This document shows positions 42,802-54,172 of a stretch of 64,000 nucleotides of DNA, in pieces. The notes beneath the pieces were generated by a model. That model did no database searches. It was given only the letters and a program-made list of their open reading frames with translations, and was not told where the DNA came from. The stretch is from positions 8,683,116 to 8,747,115 of the forward strand of contig NC_135997.1 in the NCBI RefSeq assembly GCF_048128805.1. Direction: 5' to 3'. Source of the stretch: Centroberyx gerrardi. Lineage: Eukaryota; Chordata; Actinopteri; Beryciformes; Berycidae. Within the stretch, counting starts at the first letter, position 1; every line of letters starts with the position of its first letter. The position numbers were made by a program, and so were the translations under genes.

Positions 42802-45418
42802 GGACAGTTGACCAAAGTGATTCAAATATGAAAGTGAATCATGGATAGGCATCATAGCAAGATTCTCTCATTCAGAAAATGGGTGGTAACAGTGCTGTAT
42901 GCATGTTTTCCCATTAAGAGCATCACTGGATTATTGACAAATTAGAGATCATCCTATAATTAAATACACAAAGGCAGTAAATTGCTAGTTATTGGTCTCT
43001 AGGCAACCATTATGCCACATTCTTCTCCAAATTGTAATTACGCACATATGGAGTCTGGAGTGTCCAACTGCACAATGCCTTCAAGGAAATTAATAATCTA
43101 TTCTCATCATGCTTGAGAGAGAAAGAGCATTTGGCTGATTCATTCATTCAAGAGTCAAATTGTCTCAGACAGCTGTGTGGGACAAGAAATTGCCCGTTAT
43201 CTACAGTATGTACAGACAGACAGTAACTGTAACTACACAGTCTATTGATTGGTATGTAACATATGGGTGAACATCAGACCTGGAACAACGTTGATGGAGT
43301 CCATCATGGTTTTGACATCTGATAGGTCAGCAAGGGGCGTGCTAAACTCAAGAGGTGTAGACAGTCTGAGGTCAGTCTCCTCTTTGGCAAACTCCTCGAT
43401 TCTGGTGAAAAAAACACACATTGAATGCTAAAGTTTTAACATAAAGGTAAGGCAGCTTGTGTCATGCCATTCACTGTCACTGGCATCAGATGGATTAGTC
43501 AAAGATAATCCATTAGCACAATGTCATTCTGAAACTACGTGCAAAAAGTATCTTGAAACACAGCATCACTCTTGAATAAGTGAGCATCACTTCATAAGCA
43601 ATTAGTCTTTTGAAATATCACTAGAGTCGCTGTCACTGCAGTGTCATGCCACATCAGACATTCTCTCTGAACAGCATCACACAGAATTACCTCTTAATGG
43701 TGGGCATGACTGCCTGTCAATAAAGTTCAGAACAGAGCAATTCAACAACACAGTAAATACATATATAAATACTATTCAGTATATCCAAGTCAGAACAAAT
43801 CAAGAGTCCAGTATCAATTCAATCTTAAAGAAAACAAAATATCTGTTTTTCAATGCAATATGGTTTTAATAGGATAAAAACTTGGTAAAGCAGCATGAGT
43901 TTGATTTCTATGATCAGTTTCAACTTCAATAAATTCAATCATTCCATACTAATTCAGAAAACAGAATTTAAATTTAGTTGTCTGGTGGAACAAATCTCAT
44001 CACTTTCAGTCTGAGTCATTTACACAAACACAAGAACAAATCAAGTCATGTCTCAAGTATTCTCTTCATGCAACAAGTCAAGTCTTAAGCAATTAAAAGT
44101 CTAGGTCAAGTCCAAGGTGAATCCAAGTCATGTGACTCAAGTCCCCAACTCTGAATATTTCATATTGATAATCGAATCAGTGCTTTATTCTACATTACTA
44201 TCATGACAACAAAAAACATCTGCTGGCTGACTCTTCTACTTTGTTTACATGATGATCATGAATCATGAATCCAACTGTACGTTGGATTCTGCACGTTCTT
44301 ATGACTGGACTTGGTGAAGGGAACTGTTGCAGAGCTGGAACAAACACAAGTCAAAAAGCCGACAGACCTTTAGGAACAGCCTCTTGTCCTGGCTGCGGTA
44401 GATCTCCTGGGCCGCCTCGATGAGCTCCTTGGAGGCGTCCAGCGTCTGGCCGCAGCCCAGCAGCTGATTGTACAGAGCCTCCAGCTTGCCCTTCTTCTCC
44501 TCCTCCAGCCCGGCTGCCCGCTCGTCGTACCGCTGAGACAACGTCTGCAGCACGTCGTTATAGTGCTGCTCCAAGTGCTGCTCCTGACGGCCAAAATTCT
44601 CCTGCACAGACATTTACATGTTCACAAAGCTGTAGTAAGAGATTGATTTATATTAACAGATTTGTTTCGCGTTTAATTGATTATTCAGACGCAAGGAAAT
44701 GAAGAGAAGAAGACAGATCAAGGGAGGCAAAGCATGAAATTAGGATGTGGCGGTTGTTGAGCTCAGGCCCTCAGGAGGGAGGGACACACATGGACTTTCC
44801 AGCAGCCAAACCGTCTCTGGTACAAACTGAAAGATCGTTATTGAGGATGATATTTACCTCCACAGTGAGGAAGATTTCTTCCAGATGACCTGCAAAGTTC
44901 TCCATCTGAGCAACCTTCTCTTGCAGCTTATTCCTGGTCTTGAAAATCTCACTCTGAAAGCAGTTGAGAGCCACACACACACACAAAAACAATGAAGATC
45001 CATTCAGTTTGTACTCGATTTCAGCCGTACCCCTTTAATTCAAACCAGTTTCACAGAACAGGCCACTGCAAAACATGTTCAGAGGTAACTGGAAACTATT
45101 TTTTTCAATAAAAGGTCAGTCTCTCAGTCTCCCCACCTCAGTTTCTTGCTCCTCAAACACATCATCATGCCCATCTTCAGCTCCAGTAGGGGACGGGGCT
45201 TCATCTTCACAAGGCTCAAAGTGAAGGGACTCATTGGTGTCGACAGAGAAGCGCTGGAAGGTGGAAATGTCTCGGGTTGCCCTCCCTCCTCTGTCTGACA
45301 CCGAGGCGAAGGGCTCCATGCTGGTGAACCCTCTGTTGAGCTCCTGGTGCTCGTCACCACTGAGGGCTTCCTCTGTAATCACATCCAGTCTGCCTCCTCT
45401 GATGTCATACAGGTCCAT
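38535..45418 (-). CDS. fsd2: FSD2, fibronectin type III and SPRY domain-containing protein 2
   Basis: A cytosolic protein of striated muscle, reported near ryanodine receptors at the sarcoplasmic reticulum (family knowledge). Coding exons, 5' to 3' on the minus strand: 45418-45137, 44953-44858, 44601-44368, 43713-43691 (23 nt), 43401-43280, 42284-42120, 41944-41810, 41566-41413, 40578-40445, 40353-40221, 39761-39585, 38784-38535. They total 1905 nt, 634 codons and TGA, with all phases consistent. Domains: acidic N-terminus 1-94, coiled coil about 95-205 ([16 protein letters not shown] is nearly identical to human), FN3-1 about 253-352 ([20 protein letters not shown]), FN3-2 about 353-448 ([20 protein letters not shown]), B30.2/SPRY about 450-634 ([30 protein letters not shown]). 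Human FSD2 is about 115 residues longer. The missing part is the N-terminal region including a CxxC segment before the coiled coil; only 183 bp separate exons 1 and 2, so it is probably absent rather than overlooked. An upstream non-coding exon cannot be excluded. Confidence 0.93.
39764..39782. repeat. (CA)n abutting FSD2 splice acceptor
   Basis: On the minus strand this is (TG)n running into TGTAG, the acceptor of the FSD2 exon whose 5' edge is 39761. The alternating purines make it a poor conventional polypyrimidine tract. Confidence 0.8.
39885..40184. mobile_element. hAT-like repeat with ATCGATTAATC-rich ends
   Basis: It contains ATTATCGATTAATCTAGCAA at the left and a matching inverted ATTAATCGATTATCAGAATT / AGACTAATCATTTCAG region at the right. 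This is characteristic of fish MITEs whose ends read TAGRGCTGAAACGATTAGTC. The borders are approximate. It lies in the FSD2 intron between 39761 and 40221. Confidence 0.6.
41571..41606. repeat. (GA)n forming an FSD2 polypyrimidine tract
   Basis: On the minus strand this is (CT)n leading straight into CCAG at the acceptor of the FSD2 exon with 5' edge 41566. Confidence 0.9.
42741..42795. repeat. (CA)n microsatellite
   Basis: About 27 uninterrupted CA units in an FSD2 intron. Confidence 0.9.
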
Positions 45419-46498
45419 AACAGGAAGGGGAAGGAGACACCTTAAGAGGGACTGTGGAGGACAAAGTCAGGACACAAGGTTACATACATACATCTAATCT
45501 AATACAATACAATCTAATACAATACAATCTGATCTAATATCAGACCAATTCAGCCCTTTCTGATTCTATCTCACATTCATAGATCAAGAAGAATGATTTT
45601 AGATGATAATATTGTGTTGGCTCATGTTGAGAAAATCTTGCACCATACAAGCTGCACAGAATGAAGTCAACAGTAGCAACAGCACACAAGATCTGAAAAC
45701 TACTTTGTCCATAACTTGCCTGTGCAATACAATTAGGCTGTTGTGTTTTCTTGATCCAATTAAATTCCTTATAGTGAACAAGAGACTGGTGGCAAATTTA
45801 CCTGGGTGATGAATCACTTAAAAAAAACTGTTCAAAATAACATTTAAAGGGCGGCAGTGGTTTTCGACAGCACAACTCTGCAAGCAGCCTAACGTGCAGC
45901 CAGCACTTGTGACAAAAATAGATAGGATGCAGGCAGCTCAAATGTCAGGAATGTCAACCATCAGTGGGGGATGTTAGTTATTCATTGAATAAAAATATAA
46001 AGTGAGACCAATTAATGACCTGCCTTTTTTTTACATTGTTAAATTAAAACATAATTAATGCTGTTGCCAGGTTTGTGCTCAGCATAATTTATTGCCTCGA
46101 TGTTGCAAGAGTGGAATTCCCCGAACATGTGATTCAAAGGTCAAAGTTGAGCATGATAAAGCGACCTACTGTTGCCTTCAAGTGTCCCCCGTAAGCTCCT
46201 ACATACGGTCATCCAAATGCTTTTGGTCGGAAATAACAATAAAATGGATTCTGTAATATAGGTCGTTTTTGGTGGCTTTTGCTTTAATTTAGAAAAGGTC
46301 TAGTTTATGCAAATATGGTATCAAATTCCGCCTTTCTCAGTCGTATTTATCACTTTGTTAAGTCGTTCATGTGAACTTAAAAATCGTTATTCCTATAATT
46401 TTTGAGAGCACTGAAGGCAGCATACGTCACGCAAATGGCGGACGGTGTAAACAGAGGCTGTAACGTCGCAGACACAAGTGAAATATCTTTAGTTTAAG
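45419..46498. promoter_or_regulatory. Shared divergent promoter region of FSD2 and WHAMM
   Basis: This 1.08-kb interval separates the two start codons, which face away from each other. Near the WHAMM start are a CRE-like TACGTCAC (46423-46430) and a YY1-like AAATGGCGG (46433-46441). The latter is typical of ubiquitously expressed genes, with transcription starting nearby. No element was clearly assigned to FSD2. No coding sequence is seen here. Confidence 0.5.
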
Positions 46499-49400
46499 AT
46501 GAATAACGTAGAATATGAGCGTTTAGACAGCTTGGACGGCTGGGTCGCTGTAAAAAGTAACATATTTGAAGAAAACGAGACGTTTAAGCTGGGATTTATC
46601 GTGCAGTGGAATGTCATCGAGTCTAAGTTTGCTGTCACCTGTCACAACCGGACGTTACAACGGCAAAAACGCAAAGACCAAGTTGCCGTCGGAGACTCTC
46701 AAATGAGCTGGGCTGGACTCTTCTCTGTCAACGATCTGAAACACATCCATCAACAGTTTACATGTGTGGCTGATGTCTTGGTAGCCTATCTTCCGGATTT
46801 ATCCGATTTTGAAGAGGGCAACATTTGGGACTTGCTATTCCTGAATCGGAAGTCGAGTCCAGACGATGACGAGAGAGATTTTGATACACCTTGTCGAAAG
46901 CTTGAGAAATATTTCAGCACGGCGATCGATATCTGCGGACGCAAAATAGTGCTGGATACCTTATTCACACAGGATGAACGCGACGTCGAGGAGTACTTTG
47001 AAAATCTCCAGGAGTTCAAAAGGAAGACCATGCAGGATGAGATGGCGAGAGCCAAGGGTCAGCTGCGAGAGGTGAGGCACTGGACTGCTGCTCAGTGTCT
47101 GCTCTGTCCTGAAAACTAGGGGAGAACGGGGTCAAATGAGCCGCAGGATAGGGTTATGCAGTTTTAGAAGTAAAATAGGTGTCTTTTGGCACAACTTGCC
47201 CCAGGGAAGGGGTAAGGTTAGCCATAAGGACTATTTTTATGATTGTATAGGTCTAAATGAGCATGCAGTGGACCCCAGGAAGACTAGCTGTGCTTTAGGG
47301 CAAAGCTAATGGGGATCCTAACAAATAAACAAAAGCAGTAAAATGGACAGTCATACCGAACAGGGAGAACACAGTTCTCTAGATGAGACCTCGTCTGAAG
47401 CTGGGGAGCTAACATGCGGTGCACCTCAGGGATCTATTCTGGGACCCCTCCTATAATAACCTGTCATTACACCTTGGCAAAACCGAATCTGGTTTGTTTG
47501 GCACAAAGCATAGCTGAAGTAAAGCAGTTGGGATCAAGGTAACCTGTGATGGCAAAGGAATTGAGTCCAAATCTCCTGTCACATATTATTTAGGGCCCAT
47601 ATTAGATCAGTCACCTTCTAGCGAAGCGATAGCAGACATAATCCTAAGTAGGATGCCAACAAACTGAATTATCTGCACCGCAGAACAAGGCAGTTTGGCA
47701 TAAAAACCAGGCAACTACTAGTAACAGCTCTAATACAGTGCCATCTTGATTACGCCTGTTCAGTGTGCCACAGTCTCTTAACATCCAAACTTAAGAGAAA
47801 GATGCAAGTTCTCCAAAACAACATGATACACCATCTACTTGATCCTCCAACCAGAAGTCATGTTGGGCCAGAGGACTTTAAGACAGTGGACTTGTTACCT
47901 GTGCAGCTAGCAGCTTAAATTCAACTACATGTTTAACATCATAAAACCATAAAAAACACACCATACTCGGCACAGGGAGGACCACATTGGAAGCAAGTGT
48001 CATTTCACTTTCATTTCACTTTCCCCTGGGTTGGCACAGTACTTTGGACTCTCTATCTTACCCAAATCGAGTCAAAACAAATCAAATCAAGGACGGGGCA
48101 AATTGAGCCCTATGGGGGTAAAATATTGAAAAGAAAAAAATTAAAACCTTTATTTTTGTCTTTTTCAGTCCTTTTACTAGGGCCTTACCAGCATGCCACA
48201 AGTTCAGTGTGTCTCTCCATTCTGTCTCCTCTGAGAATGTCTCCCATTTTTTCCTCTTTGACATTCTAACAATATAGCCTAACTTCAACTACTTCAACAT
48301 AACATGGGATACTTTCTCTGATTCCCAAAAGGATAACAATGCACCAGGTGGCTCAGCAACTGCCAACACAAAGTTTGTGTAGTGATTGTGTGTTTAAATT
48401 AATTACATTTAACTGAATGTAAATGTAACTCGATTGTTGTAAGCTGAGCCATTGGCTTATTGGCCCCATAGCTCGTGGCACATTTACCCCACAACCACCA
48501 TTTTGACAAAACTGCTTCACACAAGCCCTCAGTTATGCCAAGTTTTTACCCTCATAAATGAATAGGCCTATATAATAAATCCTCAAACATATCTACTTCC
48601 TTTTAGATACAAGAATCATGACAGCTTTACCATGATGAAATCACCTCACATAGCAAAAATCACGTTTTTTTCCCCCTCACTTATCACTTCACTTACCACT
48701 TTCTCCATGTGCTCTCTTCCATCACAGATTCAGGGAAACTAATTACTGTTTCTATATCTGTGATCAAATGATTCATTTTGTGTATGGTTGCCTAGATACA
48801 TGGGGTGGCTCATCTTACTCACATGCTCAGCATACCCCATTCTCCCCTGTGACTGCCAGCTTAAATTTCAATGACTGACTCAGCTGACCTAGGGACAAAA
48901 CCTTCATCAGATGGGGGTCTGTGGTCTAAAGTGTATCAAACTGGAGATCCCCGACATGAAAAGGTTTGGGAACCTCAGGGTGTGGATGACACACAAGATG
49001 TTAAAGAGTTGAGGAGACTCATTTGTTAGACTTCTGTGGTAAGGGTCAGAGTTGCAGTCTACACCACTAACTTTATCTTGAAGTGGCTGCACCAGTCGAC
49101 CTTCAGCTACAGTAACTTGGTTGTCAAAGTAGTAAACAGTACCTAAGTTCTGTGCTTGCTTGATGCTGTACTCATCATAGTATTCATCAGAAAGCTTATT
49201 GCCACTTGATCTGACTTCGCCAGCTACGTCCTCTGTAAGGCACACTGCAGGAATGATGAGATCTATTTGCTTAGCTGCTGTAGTCGCGGTATTAGATAAC
49301 TTCTCAGTCTTATATATTTTTTCAAAACAGTCATATTGGTGTGCTCAGGTGTGATTGGTACAAAGAACAGCTCCCTGCACAGATTTTTCTAGTGCATTGC

Positions 49401-51151
49401 AAACATGGAATAGGGCTGCGCAATAATTCAATATTATCGTATATTGTCTTTCAATAGAATCATATCATGATGAAATAATGATTTCGAGTTATTTTGATAC
49501 ACAATTCTTCATTCACAAAAATTCACAATTTTTGTCTAAAATTACAGTTTTATCATAATTTAAATTCCCATGCAGTTCAATGCAATGAACTGGCCTGCCT
49601 CTACAAGATGGAGATCCTGGTAAACATAGACTCATACTTGCCAACTGTGGGCTTTTGATAATTTATTATGATTATTGTTATAATAATTTTGTCCATATCC
49701 TCTAGCCCTAGAATGGAATAGCTATGCCGAGCGAAGAGTTGGCCGAGGGCAGAGGGAATAAGCCCAAGCAATGGTGTTTATGTCTTCTCCATCCACAGCT
49801 GCTGCAGAGCCACGGCAGCGCTGACGGCATGGTTCTGCTGCTCAGCATCTACCAGGAGGAGGACCAGGCCTACCAGGACCTGGTCACAGTGGCCACCACC
49901 TTCTTCCAGTACCTGCTCCAGCCATTCAGAGACATGAGAGAGCTGGCCTGCCTCTACAAGATGGAGATCCTGGTAAATATAGGCTTGACAACTTGACAAC
50001 TGTGGGCTTTATTTTTAGGATAGTGTGTATTGCATATGCTCCTTTTAAGGTACAATCTGCAGTTTGTTAGCATCTACACATTGGATATACAGTATGTAAA
50101 CATCAGGTATTGAAAAGTTTGACTTAAATGAAAAGGAAGTTTTGTGGAACTGTCTTCACTCAAAGCACAGGTCTGCTTACAGATTCTGCCAATGTAAATA
50201 CACATTTTACACCCTCAGAACACATGTAAAACTCATCTTTACTGCCAGTCCTTGTATCAAAAGCTCAGATAGTAAATCTCAGAGTGGAAAATGGCCAATA
50301 AACCACTATGTAAACAAATTCAGTTTTGGGGTGACAAATCCTGCAGTGACATGACTGTTTAATCACTAACCTTCTTTGTTATTGAAAATACAATATTTCC
50401 TTTCACTCAATGGACAATTCAAATAATTATTTTGGTTGCTATAGGTCCCCCTGCTGGTCGGGGGTGTTTAATTTGTAACTGCTGATATTCCCAAAACATG
50501 CCACCCAGGGAGTGATTGGCCTATGTTTCAACCCTAAATTGGAGTCAAATTAGGACACTGATTCACAGCTTTTTTCCTCCAGTAATTTGCATATGGTTGC
50601 TGTGCTGGAGTGTTAGCTGATCCTAGAACTGGCGTGAACCTCAGGGATTCAGCAGCCGGAGCGGCTCTAATGTAATCATGAGCCTGAGTGATTACCAGGT
50701 CACCCTGCCTGGAGCGCATGGGAGCCCCAGTCAGAGAGGGACATGACCAGAGCTCTCCATCATGGTCTAGACACACACATACACACACACACACACGGTA
50801 GGAGAACGCTGGACACAGTTTGATCTTTTTTTGTTCATTCCTGCAAAATGTGAGGCAGATTTTAAATTTCTCACCAAACTAAATTTGAGTAAAAGCCAAA
50901 GGCATATATATATTAAGTAACTGTTCTGCATTAAATCGCTGAGTGCAAAGTTGTCTAGTTTTTGCTTACTGTGGTCTTTTGCAGAAGTCTTTGGAGTATG
51001 AGGACTTGGGTCCTAAGAGAATTGCAGCTCTGGAGAAGGAGGCGGAGGAGTGGAGGAGAAGAGCGGAGGATGCAGTCGCCTCAATTCAGGACATCACTGT
51101 CACCTACTTTGTGCAGACATCAAAGGCTCTGGCTGGTATAGGCGACTATGT

Positions 51152-51198
<47 letters not shown>

Positions 51199-53564
51199 CA
51201 TGTGTATAACCACTAAGCAGGTGTTCACATGCCACTTGTTTGTGTGTTGTGTTATATTTATGAACTTAAAGGAAAAATCCACCCTTTAACGCTGTTCAAA
51301 AACAGCTATTGGCAATATACCTTGCATTTCTGGGCCCATTTTGTTGTTTGGTGGTGTATTTTTCTTTTTCCTGTGGATAACTGGCCAAATGTAGACAATG
51401 AGACGTTACATCGAGATGTTTTCAGCACAGCTACAATGGAGCAGAACATTTTTCAGCCATCTAAAATATCAGCAGTAAATGTCAGGTTTTGGTGTCAGTC
51501 CCTCAGAATGAAAGAGGAAGAGCTTCTTTCTAGACTCATCATTTTGCACCGACATTCAACAATCATACAGGGAGAAATCCATCATAGAAGAGTAAGAGAT
51601 AGCAATTTCTCCACTGACAGCAGCCTGACATTTATGACAATACTTCATAACTCCTGGAATGCACTGAGCATCACAAATTAATGACATCTAACAGTGTAAG
51701 AGTATCCAAGGGTGGTTTTTCCTATTCTTGTGTTATGTTCCTATGTTTACATGCATGTACTTATGTGTGGTGCGGACATGCATAATAGATCATTGTGTAC
51801 ATGTCTAGGTATGTTGAAGCAGATGGAGGAGGATAAGTGTCGTTTTGGAGCTGCTGCCTGGGCCTCTGCGGCTCCCAGACTGGAGAAACTACGCTTCCTA
51901 TTGGCCAAAGAAACCCTGCAGCATATGAGAGCCACAGAGATGTGCCTCAGCCGCAAGAAAGATGGCATCAGAGAGAGGGTGCGTGTCTCACTCTGTTTTC
52001 TGCTGAACAAAAACCATGGTACAACATGTATCTCTGATTTTGAAATTAGTCGACACTTTCCAAGTTGGCATATTGGACCCTTGCACGCTCGCAGGGCTTT
52101 GGCTGTCATTCAGATCTTCCTCAGCAGTGCCAAGGTCTTCACTGCTCTAGCGCTGTTTGTATGTCTGTAGCAAAGAGACGTGACACAGTGTCTACCCGCT
52201 CTAGTGTATCTTTCACTTGGTATTCCAGTCCGATCTGAATCTCTGGCTGCTATAGGCCTTTGATCTATTTATAAAACCCTGACTAGAAACACAGAGAATC
52301 CCCCAGATACACCCCCAAAACCTGTGTGTATGAATAAGTGAGTGAGTGAGTGTGTGTGTGCCAGCTAACATGCCAGCTATATGTCTATCTGTGAAGGCAT
52401 ATATTTCTTCTGATTTGCTGCTAGTTTTTTGCAAGTCAAAATCACAGTATGTTGGAAAACTGCAACAAACAACATGGTGGTTTCAGGGTGTCACGCTGTG
52501 CATTTCAGCTTCTGGAAGAGAACACAACACCTTTAGCACCTTCACCTTCATGCAGCTGCATTATTCATCTGATTAAGTTCTTTAAAAATCAGGTTTCAGG
52601 ATGCTGGCAGCAGCTACCACTGTGAAATCGACATGAGCCTTTAAAGAGACAGCTGTGTGTGAATGTGTATAATGAGATTAGTGAGCTACACCTACGCACA
52701 TCTTCTGCATAAAGCACTGGAGCCAGCATAGCTTGGTGGCACCGCTAAGTGTGCATGTGCGCCTGCGGATGTCACAGCGAGAACACATGTGCACTCATAA
52801 CATGTTTGTGTGTTTGGAATGGATTACAAAGCTTCAGTCTCATATCCAGTGTGCCTATTTGACACAATCCCAGCATTCATGAGGCTGATTTAGCACTCTT
52901 CTTTTGTTGTGGTGCAGTTGGGCGGTCTGTCTGGCCAGAGATCTGTTTCTGGGTCTGCACCTGAGGGTGGCCAGCAGCAGGACACAGTGGATCAGCTGGA
53001 GCTGCAGTTCTACGAAGCCCAGCTGGAGCTCTACGACACCAAGTTTGAGATCCTGAAGAATGAGGAGCAGCTGCTGGTGGCTCAGATAGACACCCTGCGG
53101 AGGCAGATTAAAGGTATGCCATACATGATAATTAGTACAATGGCGAGAGTAACAGTTTATAGAGTAGTTCTGTTTTATGGTAGCCTGGTTCCAGACTCCT
53201 GAATCGCGTCCCGCCCACTCTTCAGATTTTGTCGAGCGATTCAGAGAGTCTGGTGCTGCTCCAGTCAATGGCTCGTTCTTGCTCAGAGAAACAGTCGAGC
53301 CAATCAGCGCTTTTGTGGGCGGGACTAAAGTTTAAACCATTTGTGCAACGGTTTTTCATTGCCGTTTCAGCAGAATAATATTTGTTGAAATCACCCCCTT
53401 AACCAACATATTGTCTTTGCAAAGACAATATTTTTGTCAAAAACGACTGACATTCTTGGTAAAGTTGATAAATACACCGTCAGTGTCAATGAAAATAACC
53501 TCAGAGTGGCCGGATATGTCAGTCACTAGTGATTGGTTTGGGGAAAATCTCCCCCCCCCCCCCG

Positions 53565-53605
<41 letters not shown>

Positions 53606-54130
53606 ACGGCTAACAAGGGGGCAATCCCAGGCCGAATAATGGAGTGGTAACAAAATGGCCATTCAGTCTGAATATCAGGCTAGTTTTGCAGTGTGAGGGT
53701 GAAGAGTAATTTAACATGACTCCTTTCTGAGCAATATGAATCACGCTGCAGGACAGACAGGTTTTCAAGTGGAATTGTGATTCTTGGCCTTTTACAGTCC
53801 ACTGTAAATCATTCAAGGAACCTTCATTCAAAGGTCTCTTAAGCTCCATAGAGGTGACTCACTGCCTTTTTCAGAATTCATAATACAAGAAGTTCAAAGT
53901 ACAAAACACAGGTAAGCTGAGAGAAAAGGTTCAAGGTTGCCTCTGACTGAAAATTTGATTAGAACATAAAGGCAGCTTGTCCGCACACAGATTGGCATTT
54001 TTGCCAGAAAACTGTATTTAAAATAATGCAATAATATGCTACAAAGCATGTTTACTTTGGGGAAATATTTTGTGCATTTACATGTTCCCTAATTGCTCCT
54101 CCTGGGAAATGTGATTTTTGCTTTCCAAGT

Positions 54131-54172
<42 letters not shown>

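Noticed and set aside
47072-47119. Extension of WHAMM exon 1 to a stop at 47119
   Set aside because: The human-like sequence ends at KGQLRE, exactly at the donor GTGAGG, and exon 2 continues in frame. The extension would only arise by intron retention.
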